Shown piece by piece: positions 21,901 through 31,944 of a stretch of DNA of 64,000 nucleotides; position 1 is the stretch's first letter; each line of letters begins with the position of its first letter. This DNA is from Patiria miniata (lineage: Eukaryota; Echinodermata; Asteroidea; Valvatida; Asterinidae), in the NCBI RefSeq assembly GCF_015706575.1, contig NW_024037065.1, positions 868,001-932,000 on the forward strand, read 5' to 3'. The position numbers were made by a program, and so were the translations under genes. The notes beneath the pieces were generated by a model. The model was not told where the DNA came from, did no database searches, and worked only from the letters and a program-made list of their open reading frames with translations.

Positions 21901-23587
21901 TGGTAGGTTTTGGCCATCCTTCCACAATGCTTATCTTATCGGGGTCTGGTTTCACACCTTCTCCTGCTGTGACAAGATGACCCAGGTACTTCACCTCCTT
22001 CTTGAAAAACCCGCACTTTCGTGGCTTCAGCTTCAGGCCATGCTGCTGTAGGCGAATAAAAACTTGCTCTAGGCGGACCAGATGCTCATCGAAGCTGTCG
22101 CTGTACACGATGACATCATCGAGGTAGATTAGAAGACTTGAAAGCGCCTGGTCCCCGAGGCAGCGTTGCATTACCCGTTGAAAAGTGGCAGGACTGTTGC
22201 ACAACCCGAAGGGGAGTCTTGTATACTCCCACAAACCAAATGGTGTGACGAAGGCTGTTTTTTCCATATCTTTCTCTGCCATGGCTACCTGGTAAAAGCC
22301 GGATGTCAGATCAAGCACGCTGAAGTACCTGGAGCCTCCCAAGGCTTGCAGGGACTCATCAATTCGGGGGAGAGGGAAAGAACTCCTGGTCGTCACCGCA
22401 TTAAGCTTGCGATAATCCACACAAAGGCGTATGGACTGGTCCCTCTTCCTGACCACCACAATAGGGGAGGCCCAGGGGCTATTGCTCTCGCGGATTATGC
22501 CTGCATCCAACAACTCCTGGATGTGTTGTCGAACTTCTCTATGTTGTGATGGAGGCAGAGACCGGTAGCGTTGCTTTATTGGTGGCGTGTCTCCAGTAAC
22601 GATCGTGTGTTTCACCGCACCAGCGTATCCAAGGTCAAAGTCGTGTTGGGAAAACACGCCTGCATACTTCTGAAGTAGGGAGTTGAACCTCGTTTTCTCG
22701 TCTGGTGTGAGTCGCTCCCCCAAGTCCAATGCGTCTGGTAATGCAGAGCCCTGTTCACTGCAGTTGGCACTCAGCGAAGAAGACTGCACTTCATGGCCCC
22801 TCTGCAGGATCTTTTCCGGCTCATCCTCGCAGGCCTCAGCCTCCTCAATGTGATGTACTGTACCGATGCATGCATGGGGGGCTAATGTAACCTCTTGTTC
22901 TGTCTCATTGACTAGGGCAACTGCAAATTTACCCTTTACGACGTGGACAGCTGCGCATTTTAGACCAATGGATGGTGGCAGGTTAGCGGCACTGTCTGGC
23001 TCCAGAACGGCATAGTAACTCAACCCATTAGGGCCAGGCTGAGCTGATGCCTGGAAAACTGCAACCTGTCGTGGTGGTACGGCAAGGGTTGTGTCACGAG
23101 GCAGATAGGCCCGGCTGATGGGTCCCGCAATTGCTTCAAACTTGACATGCTTTTCTGCTGCCCTCATTGCTTTGTTCCATGTCCCTCCACTGCCCCCACT
23201 TGACTGGAGTACCCGTAAGTGTTCATTGGCCATTGGCGCAACCACTGTCGACCAACACTCCGAGAGGAAGTTCATCCCCAGTATTCCCGGGGTGTCGGTG
23301 GAGGATTCTCTGGCTTCACGGATCACCAGCACCAATCTGTCTCGGAGGGTCACACCCAAGGCCGTGATGTCAAACCCAACAAAGCCGACGTAGGGGATAC
23401 TTGCGCCGTTTGCAGACTGGAGGTGAAAACTGGATGGGATGTCTTGGAGTCGGTACCCGTTTGGCTCAAAAAGTGTCCGGTAGCAACTCTCCGTAACAGT
23501 GGTCGCCATTGATCCTGTATCAAGCAGGCACTCCAGCGGAGTAGTCCCAAATAGCACAGTAACAGAATAGCAGTTACCTACTGCTCG
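18929..23587 (-). CDS. pol: Pol polyprotein: protease, reverse transcriptase, RNase H, integrase
   Basis: Open frame of more than 1540 codons. The first codon usually assigned (23557) is GTG, and the frame continues upstream across the end of gag, in the -1 frame relative to it. A -1 ribosomal frameshift is therefore the likely way it is made, though I see no classic slippery heptamer. Counting from 23557: protease DTGS at 13-16 with ILGMNFL near 92; reverse transcriptase D416 and YLDD at 478-481; RNase H from IVETDAS near 634; integrase HH-CC zinc region about 902-940, then D969, D1028 and E1064, a D,D-35-E triad. A basic C-terminal domain follows to about 1240. The last 290 residues are a low-complexity tail with five copies of a 30-residue repeat (VFPRNTAGRDP) and end in RRPLRRSRRVNKG. 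All catalytic residues are present. Confidence 0.95.
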   Translation of the reverse strand, partial: RAVGNCYSVTVLFGTTPLECLLDTGSMATTVTESCYRTLFEPNGYRLQDIPSSFHLQSANGASIPYVGFVGFDITALGVTLRDRLVLVIREARESSTDTPGILGMNFLSECWSTVVAPMANEHLRVLQSSGGSGGTWNKAMRAAEKHVKFEAIAGPISRAYLPRDTTLAVPPRQVAVFQASAQPGPNGLSYYAVLEPDSAANLPPSIGLKCAAVHVVKGKFAVALVNETEQEVTLAPHACIGTVHHIEEAEACEDEPEKILQRGHEVQSSSLSANCSEQGSALPDALDLGERLTPDEKTRFNSLLQKYAGVFSQHDFDLGYAGAVKHTIVTGDTPPIKQRYRSLPPSQHREVRQHIQELLDAGIIRESNSPWASPIVVVRKRDQSIRLCVDYRKLNAVTTRSSFPLPRIDESLQALGGSRYFSVLDLTSGFYQVAMAEKDMEKTAFVTPFGLWEYTRLPFGLCNSPATFQRVMQRCLGDQALSSLLIYLDDVIVYSDSFDEHLVRLEQVFIRLQQHGLKLKPRKCGFFKKEVKYLGHLVTAGEGVKPDPDKISIVEGWPKPTTVTQLRSFLGFAGFFRKFVRGFSSVVGPLLRYLEGTTTKGKASTGKKNISLDEPACAAFQALKQQLVGSPVLKFADFSLPFIVETDASTCGLGAVLSQQQVDGSKAVIAYASRTLRRAERQDRNYSAFKLELLAIRWAMCQAFRDFVTGNKTIILTDHNPLKYLDTANLSATELRWVQQLSSFDFKLEYRPGKNNRAADALSRLQTVDSHGLSEGDLGPEVEISSSAVSAVVGKGEGATELPLVLCHQIRLTERNGSLSLPGYTPQELQRLQSDDLALRRVMMYLRRGQKPTTEERRLETADVKKLIRHWEQYFVQDGVLFRRWTPPDGPPGKRLVVPASLVGIVLGSFHEDGGHFGAKRTLRLIRPLFFWLKMEATVKTWCERCKRCVISKQPSRHTRPPMGTLRATAPLEVLAIDFTVLEPSSDGYEDVLVLTDVFTKYSWAVPTRNQRAETVAKALVKHVIIPFGAPLRIHSDNGKCFEAKVIKELCDLYGIGRSHTTPYHPQGNGQCERFNRTLHNLLVTLPSAKKTRWTDSLPHLVAMYNNTTHSSTGYEPAYLMFGRTTRLPQHLLLGVDLPQVCGETPHQYVQKYCRQMEKAREVATANLDKSAAVRKAYNDKDIFERPLSRGEYVLVRDRSHRGRAKIQDYWEPEPYLVVECPYAGQPVYKVRNSYGREKVLHRMELKHCPWEVYFRNSEAPTQQTSESDSGSQSMASSDNRWGTPPMWAPKAGEANSAAAAPQASDGLPPGSFPAVGPGQSDTVNTGTSLDTDSTTSAPPETAAPVFPRNTAGRDPKDAQTDLKESPAPPETAATVFPRNTAGRDPRDVQTDTKELPAPPETATPVFPRNTAGRDPKDAQTDLKESPAPPEKATPLSPRNDTGRDPRDVQTDLQELPAPPEMATPVFPRNDAGADIQTNLQEPESHTIHRDASDPVTTDTDTAGPRRPLRRSRRVNKGRPPVRYQSSVLHLLDRVKRLVTNEPESDSPDTE

Positions 23588-24813
23588 AGGAGTGAGGGTC
23601 TTGGAGCCAGCTGTTGCCCCTCTAGCTGACTGGCTCCTGGCAGCTGAGGGTGGTAGTTTACCGGTAGCTGGACACTAGGCGGGGTAGGCTGTGCAGCAGT
23701 CTGTACAGGGTTACCAATCACTTTGTCATCTGGTCTCGTGGGTGCGTATGTCGGTCGGGGGAAACAGGGGCCATATTGTTGGACGGGCCTTGGGCACTCC
23801 CTGGCAAAATGCCCCTCACTATCGCAGTTGAAGCAGCGCTGGTGGCGCCCAGCAGGCAGTCGTGGTCTTGGTGGTTGATTAGATCGGTGGAGGGCCTGCA
23901 ACGACTGCATGACCCCATCCATTTGATGTGCCAGTCTCTGAACAACATCCTCCTTGGCCTGTACAGTGGCCGCCAAAGGTCGGCTATCGGCGACGGCAAA
24001 AGGTTGCTCCCTGTCAGCCCTCTTTATGGCCCAGTCCTTCAGGTCACAAAAGGGTATATCTGCACGCCTTTCCAGTAGGTCTCGGGCGGAGATGCGTAGG
24101 GCCTCCGATCGCAAGCCATCCACGAATTGACCCCGGATGATGTTATCAGGCTCCTTAAAGAGAGCGGGATCTTTCTTTTGGACACGCAAGAAGATTTTCT
24201 GTAAGGCCACCGCAAAGTCCCTCACAGATTCACCACGCTCCTGTCTACGTTATAAAAACCGCCGCTGCAGTTCGCTGGTGTTGAGGGGTTCTCCATACGA
24301 AGACTTCAAGTATTGAAGGACCTTGTCCATTTGGGCCCCTGAAACAAATCGTGCCTTGGCCTCGACTCTAGGGCCTGCCTTCAGCGCATCCAGTAAAAAC
24401 TGTTGCTGTTGGTCCTCCGGCACATTGTAGCGCTTCACAGCATGTTGAATTGCCGTCACAATCTCATCCACAGTGGGCGCCTTTCCGGTTGGGTCCTCCT
24501 GGCCACTGAAGGTGGGGATTTTTCGCTCTGGGGCCATAACCACAGTCGACGGGCTTGTAGGCAGTCCAGCCTCGTGTTTCACCTGCTTTACTATCGGCTC
24601 GTACACCCCCGTGTCCATCCATCCTCCAGCTGGGGGCATCACCACACCATCAACTACGGCAAGGATGGTGTCTTCCTCAGCACTAGTTTGCAGTAGACCC
24701 GTCGCATTCATCCAGTAGCTTTGTAGGGTAGTAAGCGGCAATTTGCCATCGACTAGGCTAACTCGGAGGGGTTTAGCCTCCCCAGGTCCTTTTACCCTGA
24801 TTGACGCTGCCAT
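23578..24813 (-). pseudogene. gag: Gag with one in-frame stop codon
   Basis: About 412 codons on the minus strand from the ATG at 24813 to TAG at 23580-23578, interrupted by a single TAA at 24252-24250. The two halves are in the same frame, so only this codon separates them. The N half has no distinctive motif beyond a typical capsid-like composition. The C half has the retrotransposon gag region (FAVALQKIFLRVQ, QFVDGLRSEALR) and a single CCHC zinc knuckle, CFNCDSEGHFAREC, near 23830, for RNA binding. The stop could be a late mutation or, less likely, a readthrough site. Confidence 0.85.
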
Positions 24814-24891
24814 CACTTCAACTGTGAGGGCAATCTAGACTGTATAGTCCACCTCCGCCAGGTAGGCAATTCACTCCTTGCTGATGCAGTC

Positions 24892-24908
24892 AATCCCACT
24901 TCTGACAC
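24892..24908 (-). other. Primer binding site, tRNA-Leu type
   Basis: On the minus strand GTGTCAGAAGTGGGATT lies one base inside the 5' LTR. It is the complement of the 3' part of animal tRNA-Leu (AATCCCACTTCTGACAC before CCA). The TGG that would pair with CCA is not exact here, so the site is 17 bp starting three bases into the tRNA. Confidence 0.7.
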
Positions 24909-24909
24909 T

Positions 24910-26329
24910 TGTGGTAAGGGGGTGAGAGGTGACAGCTCCCAATGGGGATAGGGATTGTATGCACAAAGGAAACTGGCTCACGACACTCTTGGGTTCGGCT
25001 TGACTGATAATTTATTCTGTGGAGTGGCGGTCGAAGAGCACCGACCGATGACGGAGGCGGGAGATTAGCATCAAAACAGCACATGAGAAAGAAAGGAATA
25101 AAAATAAGGGATCATAAGTACATTGTAAGGTGATCTAATGCTGGCACCGGAAAACAATACATTTAATTAAAGGGGGCAATGAACAGGTTATGACGAAAAC
25201 CCAGCAATGAATCGGAAAATAGTTGGAACTAAAAGAAACAGTTATTTCTTCAAAGTCACCCATGTAAACCTACATAATTTCTCTAATACAAGGGGAGTTC
25301 AATAAAGTGCATGTCGAGCTAGAAAATACATGTGTTACTAGTGTCATTTTCATAGCAGACCAGAAAGGGGCAGATAAAAACACATTACTGACAGAACAAA
25401 ATCCATATTTTTGTACTCATAAATTAGCACAAAGGACAATTTGGTCACACAATGCAAATTCAGAAAGTACCAAATTCTCTAAGGCAAAAATAAGGAAGGC
25501 ACAAATATAGTTGAGTCCCATGTTCATTACAAATAAGGGTGTCTCAGTGCTACACTTCATCTCTTCAGGCATAATTACATGCATAAAGTACATTCAACTC
25601 ATGGTTAGCGACTTCACTTAATAATGGGGGCGCTATTTAGTAAACACGACCGAGCAATGAATTACAAAATATCTCGGAAGAGGACGCTCTTTTACTGAGC
25701 AAAACCGAGCGATGAATTATCATAAAAACCTCGGAATTTGCTTTAAAAGACTCTGATGTTCCGGTCTGACATATCACCACAATTCAGGCCTATCAAAGAA
25801 TAAATGCAAGACTATCATGTCGTCTTTAACTTCCTGACAAAAATAATAACTAGGAAAAGTTACGGCACTTTTTATCACCGAGAGGTCTCCATAGCAAGAC
25901 AACTGGGTCGCCATCTTGGCCAAAGTTCGTAAAATGAAAACTCCCCAATGTCAGGGAAAATGCAACAGTTCGCCCCATCTGCAATATCACAAATATTCCC
26001 TGGTCTTTCCGGTTTAAGGACATATGACATATTTAATTCAAAAGAAAAGAAAACTGCAAAAAATGTTACCTGTGGAGTGGCGGTCGAAGAGCACCGACCG
26101 ATGACGGAGGCGGGAGATTAGCATGACCCGCCTCCGCCCTGCGGTGGCGCCCTTCAGACTCACCGTAAAAGTTCAGGCTATACCTCGAGAGATGCCACCG
26201 ACGGCTGAGCAACGGTCTACATTGAGGTGAAGTTTCTTTATACACAGAAAAAATGGAGAACTAATACAAGATTGATTATGAGGGATCATCCATGTAATAA
26301 TTTCAAATCTCAAATCTCAGCTCCCTACA
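24910..26329 (-). repeat. 5' LTR of the Gypsy element
   Basis: 1420 bp, same length as the other LTR and nearly identical. It includes the two 55-bp direct repeats at about 25017-25071 and 26070-26124. A 67-codon frame at 25307-25510 is identical to one at 17514-17717 simply because the LTR is duplicated; it is not a gene. Confidence 0.95.
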
Positions 26330-26352
26330 CAAGCTTGCAGGCATTTCTGTAA

Positions 26353-27107
26353 GGGAAGTACCAACGAATAATGAGCTACTTTTAGTGTCAAAAATATTAC
26401 ATGAAATGTGAGTTTACAAGACTCACTTCATTTTGCATTGATCTATTATGATTACGTTTTGCACGATACATGTAGAATGCATATAAACATTTTCCCCAAA
26501 AATGTTCACTTAATGAATCGAACGTTATTTTATTGAGTGGTCGGGCACAACCCGACCACTGTCTAGAATTGTTCTGATTAATCTTTCTTACAAACAATTA
26601 TATTTCCCCTATTTTCACACGTTACTACTTTACAATGAAAAATTATCCTCTCCGAACTTTATCAGCATTCACTAACCGTTTTTGACTGATGACGTCATCA
26701 AACAAGAAATAACTTTTTTGTGCACATAGAATGTTTACTGAAATTTATCACCCCGTTAAAGATACCTTTTTGAAACATTGATTGCACCAAGGGATTTAAT
26801 TTCGTGATCCTTTTTTCTACATAAACATATATTCCTAACTTAACTGAGCTGTGTATAATGAAAAGGCTGTCCGCCCGACCACTCTGTGTTTGTAACCCAA
26901 CAAAGGCGAAACTCTAGTTTTAATTTGAAAATGCTTGAAAGATTTATTATCAAACCATAAACATTTAAACGCGAAGTTTGGCTTATTCGTTGGTACATGT
27001 ATGTCAGCTTGATGATTGATACGGAAGGCTATTGTTCCTTTTAAGCAGGTTTCCTAGACAAGAACTGTAATTAAACCATGTTTTATTTTTTTGTTTTTAT
27101 TCTGCAG
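26353..27107. other. Gene-free stretch with a GGTCGGG hairpin element
   Basis: A perfect hairpin AGTGGTCGGG, 5-nt loop, CCCGACCACT lies at 26536-26560. The same word inverted (CGCCCGACCACTCTG) ends at 26885, so 26536-26885 may be a small non-autonomous element of hAT type (outer end CAGAGTGGTCGGGC), with a diverged relative across about 31440-32170. The polypyrimidine run at 27081-27107 ends in TTCTGCAG, a good splice acceptor for the next feature. Confidence 0.5.
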
Positions 27108-29359
27108 CATGCGTCTGTTGCTGACGGCTGTGAAGTTCCTCTGTTGAACTTGCAACTTCCACACCTCAATGATCTTTTGATAGAGGGAGTTTCTAATGCA
27201 ACAAAGGGTGAAGCCATTTCACTTATAATGACATATGCTTTGAGACATCATCTTTCTACCTGTACAGTTGTGGACTTGTTGAAATTAATCAATAACCTTT
27301 TTGGCAGGGAAGTAGTTCCTGATACATCTTATCTTTTCAACAAGTTCTTTGAAATGCAAGATGCAATACAAATCCATTTTTATTGCAAGAATTGTAACAA
27401 TTACATAGGACGAGTTGTTGATATCCAAGAAGAATATATTGTTTGTCATGAATGTGAACATCGTTGTTATCTGAAGGCACTAAAATCAGTGTAGTACTTC
27501 ATATCGATTCCTCTTGGTCCACAATTTCAATCTGTACTAGAGAATAAAGACATCGCAGGGAAGCTCATCAGTCGTAATGACTTAAGTGAACCATGGAATT
27601 GTGTCAGAGACATTTATGATGGAGCCCTTTACAGAAAGCAAATGAATGACGGGTCCATTCTCAGCGACCCAAACAATTATTCATACACTTTCAACACTGA
27701 TGGTGCATCGGTATTTAAATCATCCGGCTTTGAAATATGGCCAATACATGTTTCTTTGACTGAACTGCCTTATAGAGATAGAATTGACCATACTCTTCTT
27801 GCAGGTTTATGGTTTAGTTGCAGTGCACCAGATATGGCCATTTTTCTTCAGTCATTTGTAGAAGATGCCAATTTCTTGGCACATGACGGAATTAAGTGGC
27901 GAGCACCAGATGGTGAAGTAGTCCGCAGCAGATTTATTCCACTGGTATGTGCTGTAGACTCTGTTTGTAGGCCACTCATTCAAAACATGGTTCAGTTCAA
28001 CGGGATGTATGGTTGTTCCTTTTGTAAACACCCTGGTAAGCAAGTACAGCGGGGTAATGGAACATCCCATGTGTACCCTATTGGTATTTACCCAGAGAGG
28101 TCTGAAGAGGAGACACTGCATCATATGCGTCAAGCTGTAGAAGATGACACTAGGGTTCAGGGATTCAAGGGGCCATGAGTTCTGATAAATCTCCCACATT
28201 TTAACATCGTATCTGGTTTTAATCCTGAATACATGCACTGTGTACATCTCGGTGTGACTCGACAGGTGACTAACATCTTCTTAAAGTCTGCAGGAAGTAA
28301 TTTCTACATAGGAGCACCACAAACCATGGCAACTGTTGATTCTCGGCTAACTCAAATAACTCCAGTAAGTGAAATAACAAGGTGTCCCAGATCAATCAGA
28401 GATGCCAGGTACTGGAAGGCAAGTGAGTGGAAGTCTTGGCTTTTGTATTATAGTATTCCTTGCTTGAAAGATATCCTCCCTAGTAAACATCTGAAACACC
28501 TTGCCATGCTTGCTGAGGCTGTCTTCTTATTACTTCAGGAGAAAGTCACGTTTGACGAGATCAACAAGGCCCATACCCTCTTGATAAAATTTGTGGGAAG
28601 AATGGAAATGTTGTATGGAGAGGAGGAATGCACCTTCAACACACACTTACTGACGCACTTGGCCAAATCTGTCAAAAATTGGGGTCCTCTTTGGGCCCAC
28701 TCCGTGTTCGGATTTGAAGGAGCAAATGGAAGGCTCACAAAATTGATTCAAGGCACCCAATATGTACCCAAACAGATTGTCCGCAAATTTCTTTTGTGTC
28801 GTGCCTTACCCGTCATGGTTCAGCATATCGACATGAGTTCATCTTCTGAACAAATGTATCATCACTTGACACAACATCCTAAAAATTCAGTTGTGACAAG
28901 AACTGTTGAAAATGCCGTCATGTTGGGGAGGCCACAAATTGAAAAGCCTTCTGAACCAGAGGTTGCTGCACTCTCCAAACTTGGTATCGACCCTGCACCT
29001 CCTGAAATTCATAGCTTCAAACGCATGATATTCCACGGTCAAGTCATCCACAGTGTTGAATATACTCGGGCAGCTAAGAGAAACGATGCAGTCATCTTTC
29101 TTGAGAACAAGCACTGTGTTGTTGTGAAAATTGCAACGTACATGTACCAGGAGAGTGTCAAGACCGTTATGTTCTTACGGCAATTAGTTAAGTCCCACCA
29201 ACCAGTGCTTGTTTCCACATCTTCAAAGTAGTTGCCGGGGAGGATGTTATTTTTGCTGCATGGTTGTATTCTGTCAGAGAGAAATGCCTGTATTTTTCAA
29301 CTGGCAATGATGAGCACTATGTTCCCATCTCCCAAACAGGTGCGAACGTGATTAAATGA
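27108..29359 (+). pseudogene. TNP2-like (CACTA/EnSpm) transposase, broken
   Basis: One long frame starts after the acceptor TTCTGCAG and is interrupted by TAG at 27492-27494 and TGA at 28176-28178. Each stop is single and in frame, so the reading resumes directly. A frame change just before 29231 separates the last about 44 codons, which end at 29357-29359. Visible parts are a Cys-rich motif (CKNCNNYIG ... CHECEHRC), the TNP2 core with FNTDGASVFKSS and LAGLWF, CAVDSV, then VQFNGMYGCSFCKHPG, EYMHCVHLGVTRQ, and HLAKSVKNWGPLWAHS. These match the animal relatives of plant CACTA transposases (Transposase_21 family) as I know them. No CACTA terminal repeats were found, so it may be an old element or a once-domesticated gene. 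Confidence 0.75.
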
Positions 29360-30029
29360 GATTAATTTCTCAGTGTTTCTGGACATTCAATTTTGGGGTC
29401 AGCCTACTAGCCATTTCACTTATTGTGACATATGCTTTGAGACATCATCTTTTTGCCTGTGCAGTTGTGGACTTATTGAAATTCAGCTGAAGTTTTGTTT
29501 CCAGAAACTCTTTATTTACATTTGCATAGGCTTGATTAAGCCTCCCTTGGTTTTGTCCGAATTCTATGGAGGATCCTTACTTTTTCTCTTACATGCCTGT
29601 CGTACGCCTTTACAAGTTGTTTTCTTGCCACTTAGCAATCCTATAGTCTGACCCAATACTTGCGAATGAATTGCATGTTTGCGAGCTTAGTACGTTTTCT
29701 CCACGGTCTTCGAAAGAGGATACAGTCAAGTTGGGCTCTGTGCCCACTTACATGTAGGAGTGTGCATGATGTCTATAACTTAGCAGCTGCCTCTTGAAAT
29801 TTTGTATTCATGGTAAGAAGACTGTTCTCTTCTACAAAGTTTTTCAATCCCTCAGTAATTGCTGTGTATGTAACCGCCAAGGTTCAAGAGAATCAATCAA
29901 AAAATTAATAATAAATGTACATGTATGGTGTACATTGTAACAGTCTAAAATGGTTACTGTTTAAAGTGGTTGATAATGGTCTGAACAGTTGTGGGAAATG
30001 GATTTTTTAACCTTGCTTGTAGGTTATTC
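29360..30029. other. Gene-free stretch with a duplicated fragment of the TNP2 exon
   Basis: Bases 29410-29492 closely repeat 27210-27292 (CCATTTCACTTATTGTGACA and GACATATGCTTTGAGACATC), so part of the transposase exon exists twice in the same orientation. The rest has no recognisable feature. Confidence 0.65.
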
Positions 30030-31250
30030 CATGCTTGGGCACCCCGATATTGGAAATTTTCCTGCCAGATTCGGTTCTGGGGCGTGGCAGAATAACATTG
30101 CCTGCCGTACTATAGATCTTGTGCAATGTGAATGCTGTTCATTGATCCTAGTGAATTTGTCAACAAGGTAACATGGAACTAAGCGAGCCACGCACTTACA
30201 ATGGTATTGAGATTCAATTCCCTTTGTGCTAGCTTTAATGTTGACCAACCAAGATGATTAAATATGTCAGAAGTGGGTGTTCCATATGTGCATTCAAAGC
30301 AATCCGTCCTGCCCTGTTGAGGAGCTTGTCGATATGATGAAGATGTGTTTTAGCAGCGTTGGTAGAATAACTGACTTAACAATGAGATTCAAAGTTTTTG
30401 TCAGAAGAAATTTCTTAACTCTGCTGAGGACCCCAATACGTTTAGACACGGTTGTGCTTACATTATTTATTTGCTCAGTCCACTTAAGATTAGGATCAAA
30501 GTGAACACTTAAATACTTCATATAAAAAGTGTTTTCAAGTGGGGTATTATTACACAAGATGTTCATTGAGGGCTGCTGGATTTTCGCTAGGCGTTGGGTC
30601 AAGCCGATCAACATAGTCTTGGATTTGGAACTGTTAAAACCAATCTGTTATTTTTCAACCATGCACTTACTCTATCAATGTCATGTTTTAGATGGTAGTT
30701 AATTTGATCAATATTTGTTGTGTCAGCATAAAAAAATGGCTGTGTCATCAGCATAAAGGGAATTTTTTAAATATTCAATCACGGAGGAAAGATCATTGAT
30801 AAAAACTGAGAACAGTAAGGGACCCAGAATGGTACCCTGTGGAAACCAAAACAAATAGGATGTGAACAATGAGAAAGCTCATTCCCGACCTTTGTAACCT
30901 GTCTTCTCCCTGTCAGGTACGACTGGAACCAGTCTAGCTCCAGACCACTCACACCCATAGCATTCAACTTGTGAAGGAGAATGGTGTATTTACTGTGTCG
31001 AAGGCCTTACGTAGGTCCAGCAAAACTGCTCCAGTAAGTTTACTCGAATCCGTTTGTTTGAGAAGAAAATCAGAGACGTCAATTAGAGCAGTTTTTGTTG
31101 AGTGGAGTGGTCTGAAGCCGGACTGTTCCCGTGCCAAAATATATTCCTGTCCTGGAGAAAACAAGAGAAGTGGTTATATACGATACTCTCAAAGATTTTC
31201 ATTACTTGTGATGTAACGGTAATAGGTCGGTAGTTATCCGATCACTGGTA
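30030..31250 (-). pseudogene. LINE (Jockey/CR1-like) reverse transcriptase fragment
   Basis: Broken minus-strand reverse transcriptase read across three frames. In order from 31250: NYRPITV and MKIFESIVYN; QSGFRPLHSTKTALI and LLDLRKAFDTVN; LDWFQSYLTGRRQ; GTILGPLLFSVFINDL; the catalytic YADD at 30755-30744; then YLSVHFDPNLKW and SKRIGVLSRVKKFL; and a C-terminal remnant down to about 30030. At least two frameshifts separate the parts. No endonuclease domain or 3' tail is visible, so it is a 5'-truncated or decayed copy. Clade assignment within Jockey/CR1/L2 is a guess. Confidence 0.85.
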
Positions 31251-31813
31251 GAAAAAAATAGGTGTTACATGGGTGTTACCGCCATGGTTACTGCATGAAG
31301 TTAAATACAATTTGAAAATGGAAACATTTCACTACAGATAAAGAATTGTATTGACCTTGGGCTTTCAAAAGCTGTGACGCCATGAAACTGAAAGTGACGT
31401 ATAAATACACGTGCTTAAAGATCCATTATATTTTTTCATTGTCACAAGTTCTTTTCATTTCATGATGAATGTGTATCCTCTAAGTCAGTATTCACTTTTC
31501 AGATTGTAACTTACATGTATGACGTCATAATACCGAAATTCGTCAGAGGGTTTCACTAGTCCTATTGATCGAGAGCCTGCACATGGCCGGGTGTCTTAAA
31601 ATAGTTGATTAAACACGGTTTGTCAAAACTAGCAACAGGGAGAGTAGGTGCACGCACAAGATGTAATGAACTTCATAATGTAAGACAGTGTTAATGCACG
31701 CTTATAAAACACTGCATTTCATGGGCAAATGGGAGAAAAAGTGGGGTGAAAAAGCTTTGCATTTTCGTCTATTTTACTGGAGGGTTTTACATTTTTCGTA
31801 AGAACGCATGAAT
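31251..31813. other. Gene-free stretch
   Basis: AT-rich sequence with a TGACGTCATAA word near 31520. Parts from 31440 on resemble 26600-26930 and may be remnants of the same small element family. Confidence 0.35.
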
Positions 31814-31944
31814 GGGGATAAAAATGTGATGACCCGGCCTTTACCAGTCAATAATAACCTCAGGCTCGGTCCATTAACAACTGTCACGCCCCTCCTCGGT
31901 TATTATTGACGTGGAAAAGACCACTTCTTCACACTTTTATCCCC
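31814..31944. mobile_element. Hairpin MITE, copy 1 of a three-copy family
   Basis: The left arm GGGGATAAAAATGTGATGA through TCAATAATAACC is mirrored by GGTTATTATTGACG through CACACTTTTATCCCC, arms of about 45 bp with mismatches. Similar hairpins with GGRATAA ends stand at 36013-36105 and 63422-63564. Confidence 0.7.

Larger units (their letters stand above)
17117..26329 (-). mobile_element. Ty3/Gypsy LTR retrotransposon, 9.2 kb, minus strand
   Basis: Two 1420-bp LTRs (TGTGGTAAGG...CTCCCTACA in plus orientation) enclose gag and pol in retroviral order on the minus strand. CAAG flanks the element on both sides (17113-17116, 26330-26333), a 4-bp target duplication inside CTTGCAAG repeat DNA. 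By eye I find about five differences between the LTRs (for example near 17147, 18347, 18380 and 18406), roughly 0.4 percent, so insertion was recent. Pol is open from end to end, while gag has one stop. Integrase lies after RNase H, as in Gypsy rather than Copia. Sublineage not assigned. Confidence 0.95.
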
